Source: Bacillota bacterium (GTDB lineage: Bacteria; Bacillota; UBA4882; UBA8346). Taken from it: a DNA stretch of 64,000 nucleotides. The stretch covers positions 114,215 to 178,214 of the forward strand of contig JAEZCE010000041.1 in assembly GCA_023429995.1 (NCBI GenBank), given 5' to 3'. Within the stretch, counting starts at the first letter, position 1. Each line of letters starts with the position of its first letter. Shown in pieces: positions 9,198 to 17,350 of the stretch. The notes under the pieces were generated by a model. The model ran no database searches. It saw nothing but the letters and a program-made list of their open reading frames with translations, and was not told where the DNA came from. The translations under genes were made by a program, and so were the position numbers.

Positions 9198-10499
9198 TTG
9201 GTTGATCACTGTGATGACTTAGGTTTGGTTTTCGCGGGCAAAAAAATACTGATATTAGCTCCTCATCAGGATGATGAGGCTTTGATGTGTTCGGGAATTA
9301 TCGAACATGCGAAAACAAACGACGCTGATGTGAAGGTGTGTGTCGTCACAAATGGCGATAAAAAAGGCCGGAAAATCGGCCTGATCCGTATTAGGGAAAC
9401 GATTAAAGCCATGAATTATTTGGGTTTAAAAGCTGACAGCATTGTTTTTATGGGCTATGGAAATACTTCCAAAATTACTAGCGCCTCCTTTATGAACAGG
9501 TTATATTATGCTGAGACAGATACTACGGTGATTCCATCCTATGTTGGAACTGAAACATACAGCATTCCCGAGGTGCCGGAATATCATTACCGGAAATACG
9601 GTACTCATGGTGTTTACAATCGGGAGACCTTCCGGCAGGATCTGAAATCGATTATTGATGAATATAAGCCGGATCAAATTTATGTTACTTCGCTTTACGA
9701 TACCCATCCCGATCATTCGAACCTTTATAAATTTACGGTGGAATCAATTATAAGCATTAAACGCATTCAGCCTGAATTTTCTCCCGTTATGTATGAATAT
9801 CTCATTCATGCTGATGAGGAAGATACTTTTTGGCCGGTACGCGAGAGAAAAAATAGAGTGTTGGCTTCATTTTCAAAACCACTTACTTTGGAAACCAATA
9901 CTTTGTTAGATTGGGAAAAAAGAGAAGTTTTTACTGTGCCCCCTAGTATGCAAAGTGTATGGCGATTTAAAAATAAGAAACATAAAATCATCAGTAAATA
10001 CCGCAGTCAGCGACCATGGCGCGGTAATAATTATTTGTATTCTTATGTAAAGAACGATGAATTTTTTTGGAAAAAGGACTTCGCCAATATTGCTTTTTTA
10101 GCCAATGTCAGTGTTTCTTCGGAAAATACGTCAACCGGCCAGCTCGGAATCAAGGCTGCTGACGGAATAGCCGATGGATATCCGCGGTTTCCGGATAACG
10201 AATGGGCGAGCATGGGGGAAACGGCGGGTGCATGGATTCAGTTAAGCTGGCCTGGTGACCATAAAATCAATAAGATCGTTCTTTATGACCGGCCTAATTT
10301 AATGGATAATATTATCGGCGCCACGCTTACTTTTAGTGACGGCAGTTGGATCAAGGTCAGTTCATTACCCAATAATGGAAGCGGCTATCAGATAAATTTT
10401 GAAGTTAAAACGGTAAATTGGGTTAAATTAACGATTGATGAAGCTGTGGGGAAAAATATCGGATTAAGCGAATTTGAGGTTTACGAGGAGAAATCATGA
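9198..10499 (+). CDS. PIG-L family deacetylase with C-terminal discoidin-like domain
   Basis: A 433-residue two-domain protein. The N-terminal half is a PIG-L/LmbE zinc-dependent N-deacetylase: ILAPHQDDEALMCSGII (residues about 19-35) is the zinc motif (PHxDDE, with Gln for the usual Pro), and SLYDTHPDHSNLY provides the second histidine pair. The C-terminal ~110 residues (ASMGETAGAWIQLSWPGDHKI, KIVLYDRPNL, LSEFEVYEE) look like an F5/8-type C (discoidin) jelly roll, usually carbohydrate-binding. The likely role is deacetylating an N-acetyl sugar in the glycan pathway. The start is TTG at 9198, with AGGGAGAG about 9 nt upstream. The 3' end overlaps the next start by 4 nt. Confidence 0.8.
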   Translation: MVDHCDDLGLVFAGKKILILAPHQDDEALMCSGIIEHAKTNDADVKVCVVTNGDKKGRKIGLIRIRETIKAMNYLGLKADSIVFMGYGNTSKITSASFMNRLYYAETDTTVIPSYVGTETYSIPEVPEYHYRKYGTHGVYNRETFRQDLKSIIDEYKPDQIYVTSLYDTHPDHSNLYKFTVESIISIKRIQPEFSPVMYEYLIHADEEDTFWPVRERKNRVLASFSKPLTLETNTLLDWEKREVFTVPPSMQSVWRFKNKKHKIISKYRSQRPWRGNNYLYSYVKNDEFFWKKDFANIAFLANVSVSSENTSTGQLGIKAADGIADGYPRFPDNEWASMGETAGAWIQLSWPGDHKINKIVLYDRPNLMDNIIGATLTFSDGSWIKVSSLPNNGSGYQINFEVKTVNWVKLTIDEAVGKNIGLSEFEVYEEKS

Positions 10500-11686
10500 A
10501 ACAAATTAATGTTTTGCATATGGCCCATTTGACAATCCGATATGGGGTAGAAAAGCAATTATTGGATTATTTGAATTTTGCGAAGAATACTCCGAATGAA
10601 ATTAAACCTCATGTCTGCGCATTACGGATTAACACCTCGATTCATGAAGAAATCAAAGCACTGGGAATTCCTTTGATTGTTACGCGGTTATGGCCGTGGA
10701 ATGTTAAGGAATTTTCAAAATTTTTGAAAGCAAATAATATCCATATTCTTCATGTTCATAATCAATTACGGTTTCCGTTACGTTCCAGGATTCTGCCGAA
10801 ATTAGCCGGCGTTCCCATTATTGTTGAGCATGAACGTGGAATGGTCTGGAATACTTCCTCAACAAGATTTATTAAATGGACGAATGGATTGGTCGATGCC
10901 AATATTTGTAATTCCAATGCCGCTAAAATAATGTTAAAACAAAAATGCGACATCGAAGCAAAAGTAATTTATAATGGCATCCTAATGCCGGTTACCCAAG
11001 GAGAAGTTAAAGCCCAATTAAAAGAAGAGTTGGGACTTCCGGGAAATACTAAAATTGCCGGTTTTGTCGGCCGGTTAAACAACCCTAAGGGGCCGGAAGC
11101 TTTTGTAAGAATGATCCCTGTTGTAAGCCGGGCTGTTCCTGAGGCCAGATTTATCATGGTTGGCGATGGCCCTATGCGAAACGATTTGGAAAATGAAGTA
11201 AAGAGTTTAGGTGTTGAGGACAAGGTTTACTTCTTAGGATACCGGAAGGATGCCAACCAGCTATTAAAACAACTGGATGTAGTGGTTGTTCCCTCGTTCC
11301 GGGAGGCCTTCGGGAATATCGTCATCGAAGCCGGCTTGGCCAAAAAACCCGTGGTCGCTTCCAGCGTCGATGGGCTTGCGGAGACTGTGGTTGATGGGGA
11401 AACAGGATTCTTAGTTGATTGTACCGAACCAGTTACTCGTTTAAAAGGTGCTAGTAGACTTCCTGGAGCGGTTGTCGACGGACGAACCCGGGAACTTAGA
11501 CCCCCGTTCTTACCAAATACCGTAATGTTAGCTGAAAAAGTGATTAAATGTTTACAAGATCCGGAAACTGCTTCTTTATTAGGAAACAAAGCCTATATAA
11601 GAGCTACTACTACTTTTTCGTTAGAACGCTTTCGTAATGAGCTGGATGATTTGTATAGGGAACTTGTGAATGATCACGCCTACTAG
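10496..11686 (+). CDS. Family 4 glycosyltransferase with an unusual in-frame insertion
   Basis: A GT-B retaining glycosyltransferase of 396 residues. The N-terminal domain includes HMAHLTIRYGVEKQLLDYL and ILHVHNQLRFPLRS. The C-terminal domain has IAGFVGRLNNPKGPEAFV, FIMVGDGPMRNDLE, VVVPSFREAFGNIVIEAGLAKKPVVAS (the EX7E motif) and VDGETGFLVD. It starts within the stop of the deacetylase gene (ATGA overlap), so the two are translationally coupled. Between FLVDCTEPVTRL and PNTVMLAEKVI a 23-codon segment rich in Arg, Gly and Pro interrupts what is normally a continuous GT4 region; it is listed separately. The enzyme may still fold if this lies in a surface loop. Confidence 0.85.
   Translation: MKQINVLHMAHLTIRYGVEKQLLDYLNFAKNTPNEIKPHVCALRINTSIHEEIKALGIPLIVTRLWPWNVKEFSKFLKANNIHILHVHNQLRFPLRSRILPKLAGVPIIVEHERGMVWNTSSTRFIKWTNGLVDANICNSNAAKIMLKQKCDIEAKVIYNGILMPVTQGEVKAQLKEELGLPGNTKIAGFVGRLNNPKGPEAFVRMIPVVSRAVPEARFIMVGDGPMRNDLENEVKSLGVEDKVYFLGYRKDANQLLKQLDVVVVPSFREAFGNIVIEAGLAKKPVVASSVDGLAETVVDGETGFLVDCTEPVTRLKGASRLPGAVVDGRTRELRPPFLPNTVMLAEKVIKCLQDPETASLLGNKAYIRATTTFSLERFRNELDDLYRELVNDHAY
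11444..11512 (+). repeat. 69-bp in-frame insertion inside the GT4 gene
   Basis: The segment is exactly 69 bp (23 codons), is flanked on both sides by TTA, and is richer in GC than the surrounding gene. Removing it restores the junction TRL-PNTVMLAEKV expected for GT4 enzymes. No other copy is visible in the window. It resembles a protein-coding palindromic or mobile mini-element, but its origin is inferred from one locus only. Confidence 0.45.
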
Positions 11687-11688
11687 AA

Positions 11689-11925
11689 AAACAGAACCAC
11701 CAGAGTGAATGGTCCCTCGAAGAAGACATGCTAGCTTTCACTTCCGATATCGGTGTTCTGGCCCGGCTGGTTATGGCTTCAGAAGGACGGTGGCTGCTGG
11801 TGCTGTCGGAGCGGATGGATATTGATATCACGAAAGAGTTTAAGTCATGGATGGATCAACTTGACACTGAAAAAGGCATGCCGCTGGGACGGTATGCCAT
11901 GATCCAATCACGAAGCGTTGATTGT
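11689..11925 (+). pseudogene. Gene remnant, possibly a MazG-like nucleotide pyrophosphohydrolase
   Basis: Just after the GT4 stop, a frame without a start codon reads QNHQSEWSLEEDMLAFTSDI, then GVLARLVMASEGRWLLVLSE and RMDIDITKEFKSWMDQL. This looks like the end of an all-alpha NTP-pyrophosphohydrolase, with both the N-terminal half and the segment between GRW and LLVLSER missing. There is no start codon with a ribosome site. I treat it as debris; the family assignment is tentative. Confidence 0.3.
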
Positions 11926-11928
11926 AGT

Positions 11929-12591
11929 TCAAACCAGTTCTTTCAGCCTTTGCAAATCCATTTTCCGGATGATAGGTAAATTGGTTTTAATCTTGAGAAT
12001 ATCCCAATCCCACCACTTTATCTTTAGCAACATCTGAATCGTCGGTTCATCGAACCGGTATTTGATGATTCGCGCCGGGACGCCTCCCACCATACCGTAT
12101 GACGGAACATCCCGGGTGACGACTGCCCGGGTACCGATAATCGCGCCGTCACCAATGCGCACTCCCGGCATAATAACGGCTTCATATCCAATCCATACAT
12201 CATTTCCGATCACAATGTCGCCTTTATTATCCCAGGCTTCATTGGGTTTTAACGTTTCATCCCATTCCTCAAAGAAGATGGGGAAGGGATAAGTGGAGAA
12301 GGAATTCAGGGTATGATTGGCGCTGTTAAAAATGAATTTGGCCCCACAGGCAATCGAACAAAACTTACCGATGATCAGTTTGTCTTTGTTTATGGGGTAG
12401 TGATACAGGACATTCTTCTTTTCAAACCCGGCGGGATCTTCAAAATCGTTATAGAAAGTAAAGTCTCCTACAATAATATTGGGGTTTTGGACAACATTCT
12501 TGAGATAACAAGTATTTGGGTCATTGCTCCGAGGGTAAATGTGCCCGGGGTTTGGTTTACCATGGATAAAATTATCTATAAAATGAGACAC
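11929..12591 (-). CDS. CatB-related O-acetyltransferase (xenobiotic acyltransferase, left-handed beta-helix)
   Basis: A 220-residue hexapeptide-repeat acetyltransferase of the CatB/Vat (XAT) class. The pattern NPNIIVGDFTFY, KLIIGKFCSIACGAKFIFNS, the catalytic histidine in SANHTLNSFSTYPF (H93), GDIVIGNDVWIGYEAVIMPG, IGDGAIIGTRAVVT, PYGMVGGVPARIIKYRF and KIKWWDW is typical of the family, which acetylates chloramphenicol, streptogramin A or unknown small molecules with acetyl-CoA. Trimeric assembly is expected. The start is GTG at 12591 with AAAGGAG about 8 nt upstream. Many such genes outside pathogens have no proven resistance role. Confidence 0.85.
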   Translation of the reverse strand: MSHFIDNFIHGKPNPGHIYPRSNDPNTCYLKNVVQNPNIIVGDFTFYNDFEDPAGFEKKNVLYHYPINKDKLIIGKFCSIACGAKFIFNSANHTLNSFSTYPFPIFFEEWDETLKPNEAWDNKGDIVIGNDVWIGYEAVIMPGVRIGDGAIIGTRAVVTRDVPSYGMVGGVPARIIKYRFDEPTIQMLLKIKWWDWDILKIKTNLPIIRKMDLQRLKELV

Positions 12592-12740
12592 CGCGATAGC
12601 TCCTTTCGGCAGTTCATGTCTTCAGGGCATATTCAATCGAAACATGGATGAGATATTTCCGATAGCATCCCTCCTCCTCATTATAGGCGTAACCTGATGC
12701 AGAAAATATAGCGGAAACAATTCAGAACCGTTTATAACCC

Positions 12741-12786
12741 AAAAAGCTCACCGGAAGTATCGCTATTTCCGACGAGCTTTTTTTAA
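12741..12786 (-). terminator. Terminator after the CD3324-family gene
   Basis: On the minus strand AAAAAAAGCTCGTCGGAA pairs with TTCCGGTGAGCTTTTT around a TAGCGATAC loop. The run of As/Ts on both sides could allow bidirectional termination. Confidence 0.7.
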
Positions 12787-13049
12787 GTATTCGAATAGAT
12801 AATCTTTTTAATCCGATCATAGGAAAGGCAGAATTCTGCCGCAAGCTGATCCATGGATAATCCGTCCCGGAATTTCCGGCGAATCTCAGCGTTTCTGCGG
12901 TTCTGCAACATCCGGTTTCCTGAGTTTTCACCCCATTTTTTACGAATACCTTTCGGATTGGGGATATAAATCATTTCGCCATGGATATATTTCTGTACTT
13001 CCGTGAGTAAATCTTCCGGAAGGATCCGATCGGCTTTCAAGTATTTCAT
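12783..13049 (-). CDS. CD3324 family protein (small HTH protein)
   Basis: An 88-residue protein with the family layout: MKYLKADRILPEDLLTEVQKYI, then GEMIYIPNP, KKWGENSG, RNAEIRRKFRDGLSMDQLA and a C-terminal helix-turn-helix (FCLSYDRIKKIIY). Members are small and common in Clostridia and Bacilli; they look like Mor-type DNA-binding proteins but have no established role. The ATG at 13049 is chosen over an upstream in-frame ATG because AAGGAGCGG lies 8 nt before it. It is followed directly by a terminator. Confidence 0.8.
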   Translation of the reverse strand: MKYLKADRILPEDLLTEVQKYIHGEMIYIPNPKGIRKKWGENSGNRMLQNRRNAEIRRKFRDGLSMDQLAAEFCLSYDRIKKIIYSNT

Positions 13050-13172
13050 TTTAGCTCCGCTCCTTAAAATGTTTCCCGATTTTAAGAAGGCAAAGCCTGC
13101 ATTACAAACCATTTCGTTTCATGGACATACCTTGGCGATTATTTTTTACTCCATGCAACCAACCGCCCCGGT

Positions 13173-13362
13173 TCATATTGCAGACTTTGCATGGAGCGCT
13201 TCGCTACAAACCTGTCTAAACTCAATCATCTTAATGATCCTCCTTTGTGAGCTTAAACTTTTCCCTCAATAAGAGGAACTCTTTGAGGCAATTGTGATTA
13301 TTTTCTATATCCTTAGACGACTTCCTTCCCAAAATTGAGCGAAGAATTTTGATGTCATCCAC
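13173..13362 (-). pseudogene. Two short frames with strong RBS: possible truncated regulator/ABC-transporter operon
   Basis: On the minus strand a 43-codon frame (GTG at 13362 to TAA at 13231, ending LREKFKLTKEDH) overlaps an AAAGGAGG site that precedes ATG at 13229. That ATG opens MIEFRQVCSEALHAKSAI and then stops at 13173. MIEFRQV is a common start of ABC ATPase subunits, often placed after a short GntR regulator. I read this as the stub left after a deletion; identification rests on a few residues only. Confidence 0.25.
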
Positions 13363-13631
13363 TCGATTTCCTACGTCTATTCAGCCTATCATTGGTGGCA
13401 TGTTCATCATTGACAAAGATTTTGTTTTAGGATATAACAGAAAGAAATATCTAACCCGGGTTCTTGATGGGGATATCATCGCTATGATTGGGTCGAAACA
13501 CAAATCATTCTTTTTGGGAAAACGGATTTGGTTATATTTGATCGATAATATGAAAAACTAGGGACGGAATATGGCATGGATATTGAAACGAATCTACGAT
13601 TAATTAAATATAACGAAATAGAGGTTTCTTT

Positions 13632-14261
13632 ATGAAAAACAAGTATGACATAATAGATTTAAAAAATTGGAAGCGAACCATGCATTGTCAGATATTTAGA
13701 CAGGCGGTGCAACCCCAATATTGCGTGAGTTTCGAATTGGATATTACAACTTTTTATAAAAAACTAAAAGAGATGAATTGGCCATTTACTTTTGCTATGA
13801 TATATTCTGTAACAAAATGTGCGAATGAAATTGAGGAATTCAGATATCGTTTTGAAGATGGCAATGTCGTATTGTATGAGCAAATTAATACATCATTTAC
13901 TTATTTAGATAAAGAAACGGAACTTTTTAAAGTGGTAGCTGTTGATATGCAGGATTGTATTGAGGATTACATTCGACTTGCAGGTGAAACTGAAAAAAAT
14001 CAAAAAGAATACTTCACTGGGCCTTTGAGTAACAATGTATATCAATTTTCGGCAATGCCTTGGATTTCGTTTACACATATTTCTCATACAGATTCGGGTA
14101 AGAAGGATAACGCAATTCCGATATTTGATTGGGGAAAATTTTTTGAACGAGAAGGGAAAATTATTTTGCCATTTTCCGTACAAGTGCACCATTCTTTTGT
14201 AGATGGAATTCATGTGGGAAAATTTGTAGAAATACTTCAAAAGTTTTTAAATGAGTTTTAA
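13632..14261 (+). CDS. Chloramphenicol O-acetyltransferase family protein (type A)
   Basis: A 209-residue CAT-fold protein. It has the expected length and landmarks: an N-terminal DLKNWKR, FTFAMIYSVTKCANEIEEFRYR, the SFTHISH region, and the active-site motif VQVHHSFVDGIHVGKFVEIL with catalytic His at about 187. It would transfer acetyl from acetyl-CoA to chloramphenicol or a similar hydroxyl substrate. TAGAGG lies 8 nt upstream of the ATG. A second, unrelated acetyltransferase of the CatB class lies 1 kb away, in the same accessory zone. Resistance is not proven by sequence. Confidence 0.8.
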   Translation: MKNKYDIIDLKNWKRTMHCQIFRQAVQPQYCVSFELDITTFYKKLKEMNWPFTFAMIYSVTKCANEIEEFRYRFEDGNVVLYEQINTSFTYLDKETELFKVVAVDMQDCIEDYIRLAGETEKNQKEYFTGPLSNNVYQFSAMPWISFTHISHTDSGKKDNAIPIFDWGKFFEREGKIILPFSVQVHHSFVDGIHVGKFVEILQKFLNEF

Positions 14262-14353
14262 TAGATACCTGCTCCAACCTCAAATCGCCAACCGCCTGAT
14301 TTACCAAAGTTTACACCATTTACAGCAGCGCTATATTCAATCCATGGGTATCT

Positions 14354-14821
14354 TTGGAGTATACCTCAACAATCTTTGATGCATTTCTATCCGCGGCGAT
14401 ATCCAAACTTCCTGTACCCGATGCAGGTTCGGTTTTTGATGACATCCTCATGCAAGCAAGCAATTTGGCCAAGTTTCTGTATAGCCCGGAAGGTAAAGTA
14501 ATCAACGAATTCATTGCCGGAGGGCAGTTTGATCCGAAATTGGCCGAAGAATACCGGTTATGGTATTTTAGGCCCCGACGGCTCGAATCGCGGCGGATTT
14601 TAGAGCGGGGAATCCAAAGAGGTGAAATAAAGAAAGACCTTGATCTGGAATTGTGTATCGACTTACTCTATGGACCGCTTTTTTACCGGTTATTGGTAAC
14701 CGGTGAAACAGTTGATGGTGCGGTCTTGAAAGTTTTGATCCAATACGCATTCGAGGGTATCCTAGTCGGAAAAATAGGTTCATCCCATATGGGCTTCTCC
14801 CCAGTCGCTCATAATCTTTAA
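14354..14821 (+). pseudogene. TetR regulator remnant (C-terminal domain only)
   Basis: The frame encodes a TetR C-terminal ligand-binding domain (EYRLWYFRPRRLESRRILERG, then LDLELCIDLLYGPLFYRLLVTG), but the N-terminal helix-turn-helix that TetR proteins need is absent. The nominal start is a TTG without a ribosome site. Its last 42 bp overlap the convergent hxlR gene, so the true 3' end is also lost. Upstream, another frame (IANRLIYQSLHHLQQRYIQSM, 14285-14347) may be debris of a different gene. Confidence 0.65.
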
Positions 14822-15106
14822 AACGGGAATTAAGGTTTCGCCTTTTTGGGTTAAGGAGTATTCAACTTTGGGAGGAATCTGACAATACTCCTTGCGCAAA
14901 ATTAACCCGTCGTTTTCCAATTCTTTCAGGTGCTGACTCAGCATTTTATGAGTTATTCCCATAAGTGATTTTTTCAGTTCTCCATATCTTCTGGTTTCAT
15001 TAATAAACATCTGATACAAAAGCATGGTCTTCCACTTGCCGCCAACTACATGCATTGTATATTTGATTGCACATTTTTGCTCATTGTTATTCAAGTTTTC
15101 CTGCAT
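14780..15106 (-). CDS. HxlR family transcriptional regulator
   Basis: A 108-residue winged-helix protein: KCAIKYTMHVVGGKWKTMLLYQM, RRYGELKKSLMGITHKMLSQHLKELENDGLI and VEYSLTQKGETLIPVLKIMSDW are the full HxlR domain. A conserved Cys near residue 12 is typical of redox- or quinone-sensing members such as YodB/HypR. It is transcribed divergently from a nitroreductase gene, the classical arrangement for an electrophile-responsive repressor and its target. AGGAGAGAG lies about 10 nt before the ATG. Confidence 0.85.
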   Translation of the reverse strand: MQENLNNNEQKCAIKYTMHVVGGKWKTMLLYQMFINETRRYGELKKSLMGITHKMLSQHLKELENDGLILRKEYCQIPPKVEYSLTQKGETLIPVLKIMSDWGEAHMG

Positions 15107-15134
15107 ATCAACTCTCTCTCCTTTCTTGCCGGGT

Positions 15135-15159
15135 AGTAACTCACTAATAAGTGCGTACT
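15135..15159. promoter_or_regulatory. Candidate HxlR operator in the hxlR-nitroreductase intergenic region
   Basis: AGTA and TACT frame a 25-bp interval with a perfect inner repeat CACT-AATA-AGTG. Similar TACT/AGTA dyads are bound by HxlR-type repressors. It lies between the divergent start codons. Confidence 0.4.
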
Positions 15160-15234
15160 TGTGATATTGATTATTGGATCTAAAATCAATATATAGTACC
15201 TTAAAACGATTGTAAAGAAGGAGATGTTCGTTTC

Positions 15235-15855
15235 ATGGAATTTAACCAAGTCATTAAAGCAAGAAGGAGCATAAGAAAATTCAAGCCAGAACCTATACCG
15301 GAAGCATTCATTCAAGAAATTATCGATGCGGGACGTCTGGCGCCCTCTGTATCAAATATTCAGTCAACCCGATACGTAATTATCAAAAATGCTGAAATGA
15401 AAGAAAAGTTAATCGAATATACCTTACCGCTGGTAAAAAGCGCACCGCTTGTAATTGTCTGCTGCGTGTATAAAAAAGCATGGCTGGATATGGAAGAAAG
15501 ACTGACACAATTGACAAACCTGGGGGCGTTTAGCGATATTTATGAAGAAACACGGAAACAAATGGAGAACTACGAGAAAAACGGCAAAATGGGGCGGGTG
15601 ATGAGTGCCCAAATAGCTGATTATTATTTATGGCAGCATGCCGCAATTGCGATCGATCATATGACTTTAAAAGCAGTAGACTTAGGATTGGGAAGCTGTT
15701 GGGTTGGTTTTGTCGATCGCGCGAAAGTAAAAGAATTATTGGGTCTTGATGACAACTATGAAGTGGTAGCACTGCTTCCGATCGGTTATCCTGACCAGAA
15801 TCCGCCCCCAAGACCCCGACTGGCCGTTGGCGATATTGTGGTGAAGGAATTCTAA
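15235..15855 (+). CDS. Nitroreductase family FMN oxidoreductase
   Basis: A 206-residue protein with the nitroreductase signature: FNQVIKARRSIRKFKPEPIP at the N-terminus (FMN phosphate-binding Arg-Arg-Ser), DAGRLAPSVSNIQSTRYVII, and a C-terminal GLGSCWVGFVDRAKVKELLG plus LLPIGYPDQNPPPRPR. Such enzymes reduce nitro compounds and quinones with NAD(P)H. Its divergent HxlR neighbour suggests induction by electrophiles. AAGGAG lies 9 nt before the ATG. Confidence 0.85.
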   Translation: MEFNQVIKARRSIRKFKPEPIPEAFIQEIIDAGRLAPSVSNIQSTRYVIIKNAEMKEKLIEYTLPLVKSAPLVIVCCVYKKAWLDMEERLTQLTNLGAFSDIYEETRKQMENYEKNGKMGRVMSAQIADYYLWQHAAIAIDHMTLKAVDLGLGSCWVGFVDRAKVKELLGLDDNYEVVALLPIGYPDQNPPPRPRLAVGDIVVKEF

Positions 15856-15969
15856 CGGATGAATGTAACCCAAACTTCGGGTTAGAATTATTTATTATAG
15901 TTATTCTTTCTATTGTCATTTTTGTAGAAGTCAGGGATGATATACTTATTATCCCTGAAGGAGACCATA

Positions 15970-16929
15970 ATGCTGACCTTTGATAATTTAAATGATAACC
16001 ATATTGAAGCCGCGGCTCAGCTTGCTTTAGCAGAATATTTTGAAGAGCAAAAGGTAGTTCCTATCCTCCCATCAGGCGACTACTTTAATCTTTTTTGTGA
16101 TCGGATTTCAAAAATGGTTGAACATCGTTTAGGGGTTGTCGCCATGGAAGCCGGTAAACTCCTTGGCTTTTTAACCTGTTATAATCCCTGTCAAAATCAT
16201 TTTGGCGCCACCATGGGCGCGTTTTCTCCAATTCACGCCCATGCTGCAATCAAAAATAACCGGAAACGGATTTATTCGCAGATGTACCAACAAGCCGCCC
16301 AAAAGTGGGTCAGCAATGGGATCTTAAGTCATGCAATTGCCCTATATGCGCATGACGCCGAAGCGATTAATTGCTTTTTTTGGAATGGATTTGGGCTGCG
16401 GTGCGTTGATGCCATCCGGGATGTAACACCGGTTATCTGCGGAGAATTTCCGGATTACACTTTTGATGAACTTCCGGTTGGGGAGCTTGCTCCAATTGTT
16501 CCGTTAAAAAATCTCTTGAGTCAACATTTGCAAAACACGCCAATGTTTGTTCCGGGTTTTTTCAGCCGGGATGCTGCGGAGATTAAGGAGGAGAACGAGT
16601 GCCGACGGTCGAGGTATTTTGTTGCCAGAGATAAAGGAAAAATGATTGCTTTTATTGAGATCATGCAATCGGGAGAAAATTTTGCCTGTAACGATCCTCA
16701 AATGATCAATATTTGCGGCGCTTATCTGTTGCCGGAGTACCGGGGAAAAGGCGTTTATACAAAGTTGCTCATGGTGATGCTGGAAACTGTTCAAGCAGAA
16801 GGTTACACCCGCTGCGGGGTGGATTTTGAAAGCTTGAATCCTACAGCCAGGGGTTTTTGGATGAAGCATTTTACTGCCTATACAAACAGTGTGGTGCGGC
16901 GGATTGACGAACGGATTTATCGGAAATGA
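15970..16929 (+). CDS. Tandem GNAT N-acetyltransferase
   Basis: A 319-residue protein with two GNAT folds. The first half has GVVAMEAGKLLGFLTCYNP and a degenerate acetyl-CoA site; the second has KMIAFIEIM, INICGAYLLPEYRGKGVYTKLL (acetyl-CoA motif RGKG) and GVDFESLNPTARGFWMKHF. Only the second half appears to keep a complete CoA-binding loop. The ATG at 15970 is chosen because GAAGGAG stands 7 nt upstream; an earlier in-frame ATG lacks a site. Substrate is unknown. Confidence 0.8.
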   Translation: MLTFDNLNDNHIEAAAQLALAEYFEEQKVVPILPSGDYFNLFCDRISKMVEHRLGVVAMEAGKLLGFLTCYNPCQNHFGATMGAFSPIHAHAAIKNNRKRIYSQMYQQAAQKWVSNGILSHAIALYAHDAEAINCFFWNGFGLRCVDAIRDVTPVICGEFPDYTFDELPVGELAPIVPLKNLLSQHLQNTPMFVPGFFSRDAAEIKEENECRRSRYFVARDKGKMIAFIEIMQSGENFACNDPQMINICGAYLLPEYRGKGVYTKLLMVMLETVQAEGYTRCGVDFESLNPTARGFWMKHFTAYTNSVVRRIDERIYRK

Positions 16930-17009
16930 TTTCAAAAAGGCATGCCGCAGTGACGGTATGTCTTGATTCAATCATCAAGCGCTGGTTATAGTTCCAACCC
17001 CGTAGACTA

Positions 17010-17058
17010 GTAGAGCGTATCGTAAATAGCAATCAGAAATGGGGAAGATACGCTCTAC
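17010..17058. repeat. Perfect inverted repeat, first of a tandem pair
   Basis: GTAGAGCGTATC at 17010-17021 is exactly repeated in inverse at 17047-17058, giving a 12-bp stem. No U-tract follows, so it is not a classical terminator. Confidence 0.7.
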
Positions 17059-17062
17059 TTAA

Positions 17063-17108
17063 GTAAAACGTTCACAATCATTGAGTAGTTATTTAGAGAA
17101 CGTTTTAC
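17063..17108. repeat. Perfect inverted repeat, second of a tandem pair
   Basis: GTAAAACGTTC at 17063-17073 pairs with GAACGTTTTAC at 17098-17108 (11 bp). It begins 4 bp after the preceding hairpin and ends 2 bp before a DUF255 gene fragment. Confidence 0.7.
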
Positions 17109-17110
17109 GA

Positions 17111-17185
17111 GTACCCCTGGGGCGGGAAGCTTTTCAAAAAGCCCGCGCCGAAGACAAACCCATCCTGCTTTCCTGCGGTTACTCG
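17111..17185 (+). pseudogene. Fragment of a DUF255 (YyaL-type) gene
   Basis: About 75 bp are nearly identical to 21001-21078 inside the intact DUF255 gene of this window (YPWG, then EAF, KARAEDKPILLSCGYS), with a 1-bp deletion that breaks the frame. It is a partial duplicate or the scar of a second copy. Confidence 0.85.
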
Positions 17186-17314
17186 GCCTGTCATTGATGG
17201 CATGATTGCTAAAGACACCAATAAGGTTTTTAGAGTGGCATTAACAGAGAGCGGAAATCGTCCGATGTAAGATAAGATGAACTGGGGGTTTTTGAATAAT
17301 TTACATCTGTAAAC

Positions 17315-17344
17315 TTGACAACGGAATATACCGAGTGGTATATT
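17315..17344 (+). promoter_or_regulatory. Promoter with TetR operator overlapping the -10
   Basis: TTGACA at 17315-17320 and TATATT at 17339-17344 are separated by 18 bp. The palindrome AATATACC-GAGT-GGTATATT (17325-17344) fills the spacer and -10. A related palindrome recurs downstream of the tetR gene, which supports autoregulation. Confidence 0.7.
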
Positions 17345-17350
17345 ATTGGC

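Noticed and set aside
13349..13561. 70-codon frame with FIIDKDFVLGYNRKKY
   Set aside because: No ribosome site and no recognisable domain; its 5' end overlaps the minus-strand remnant at 13231-13362.
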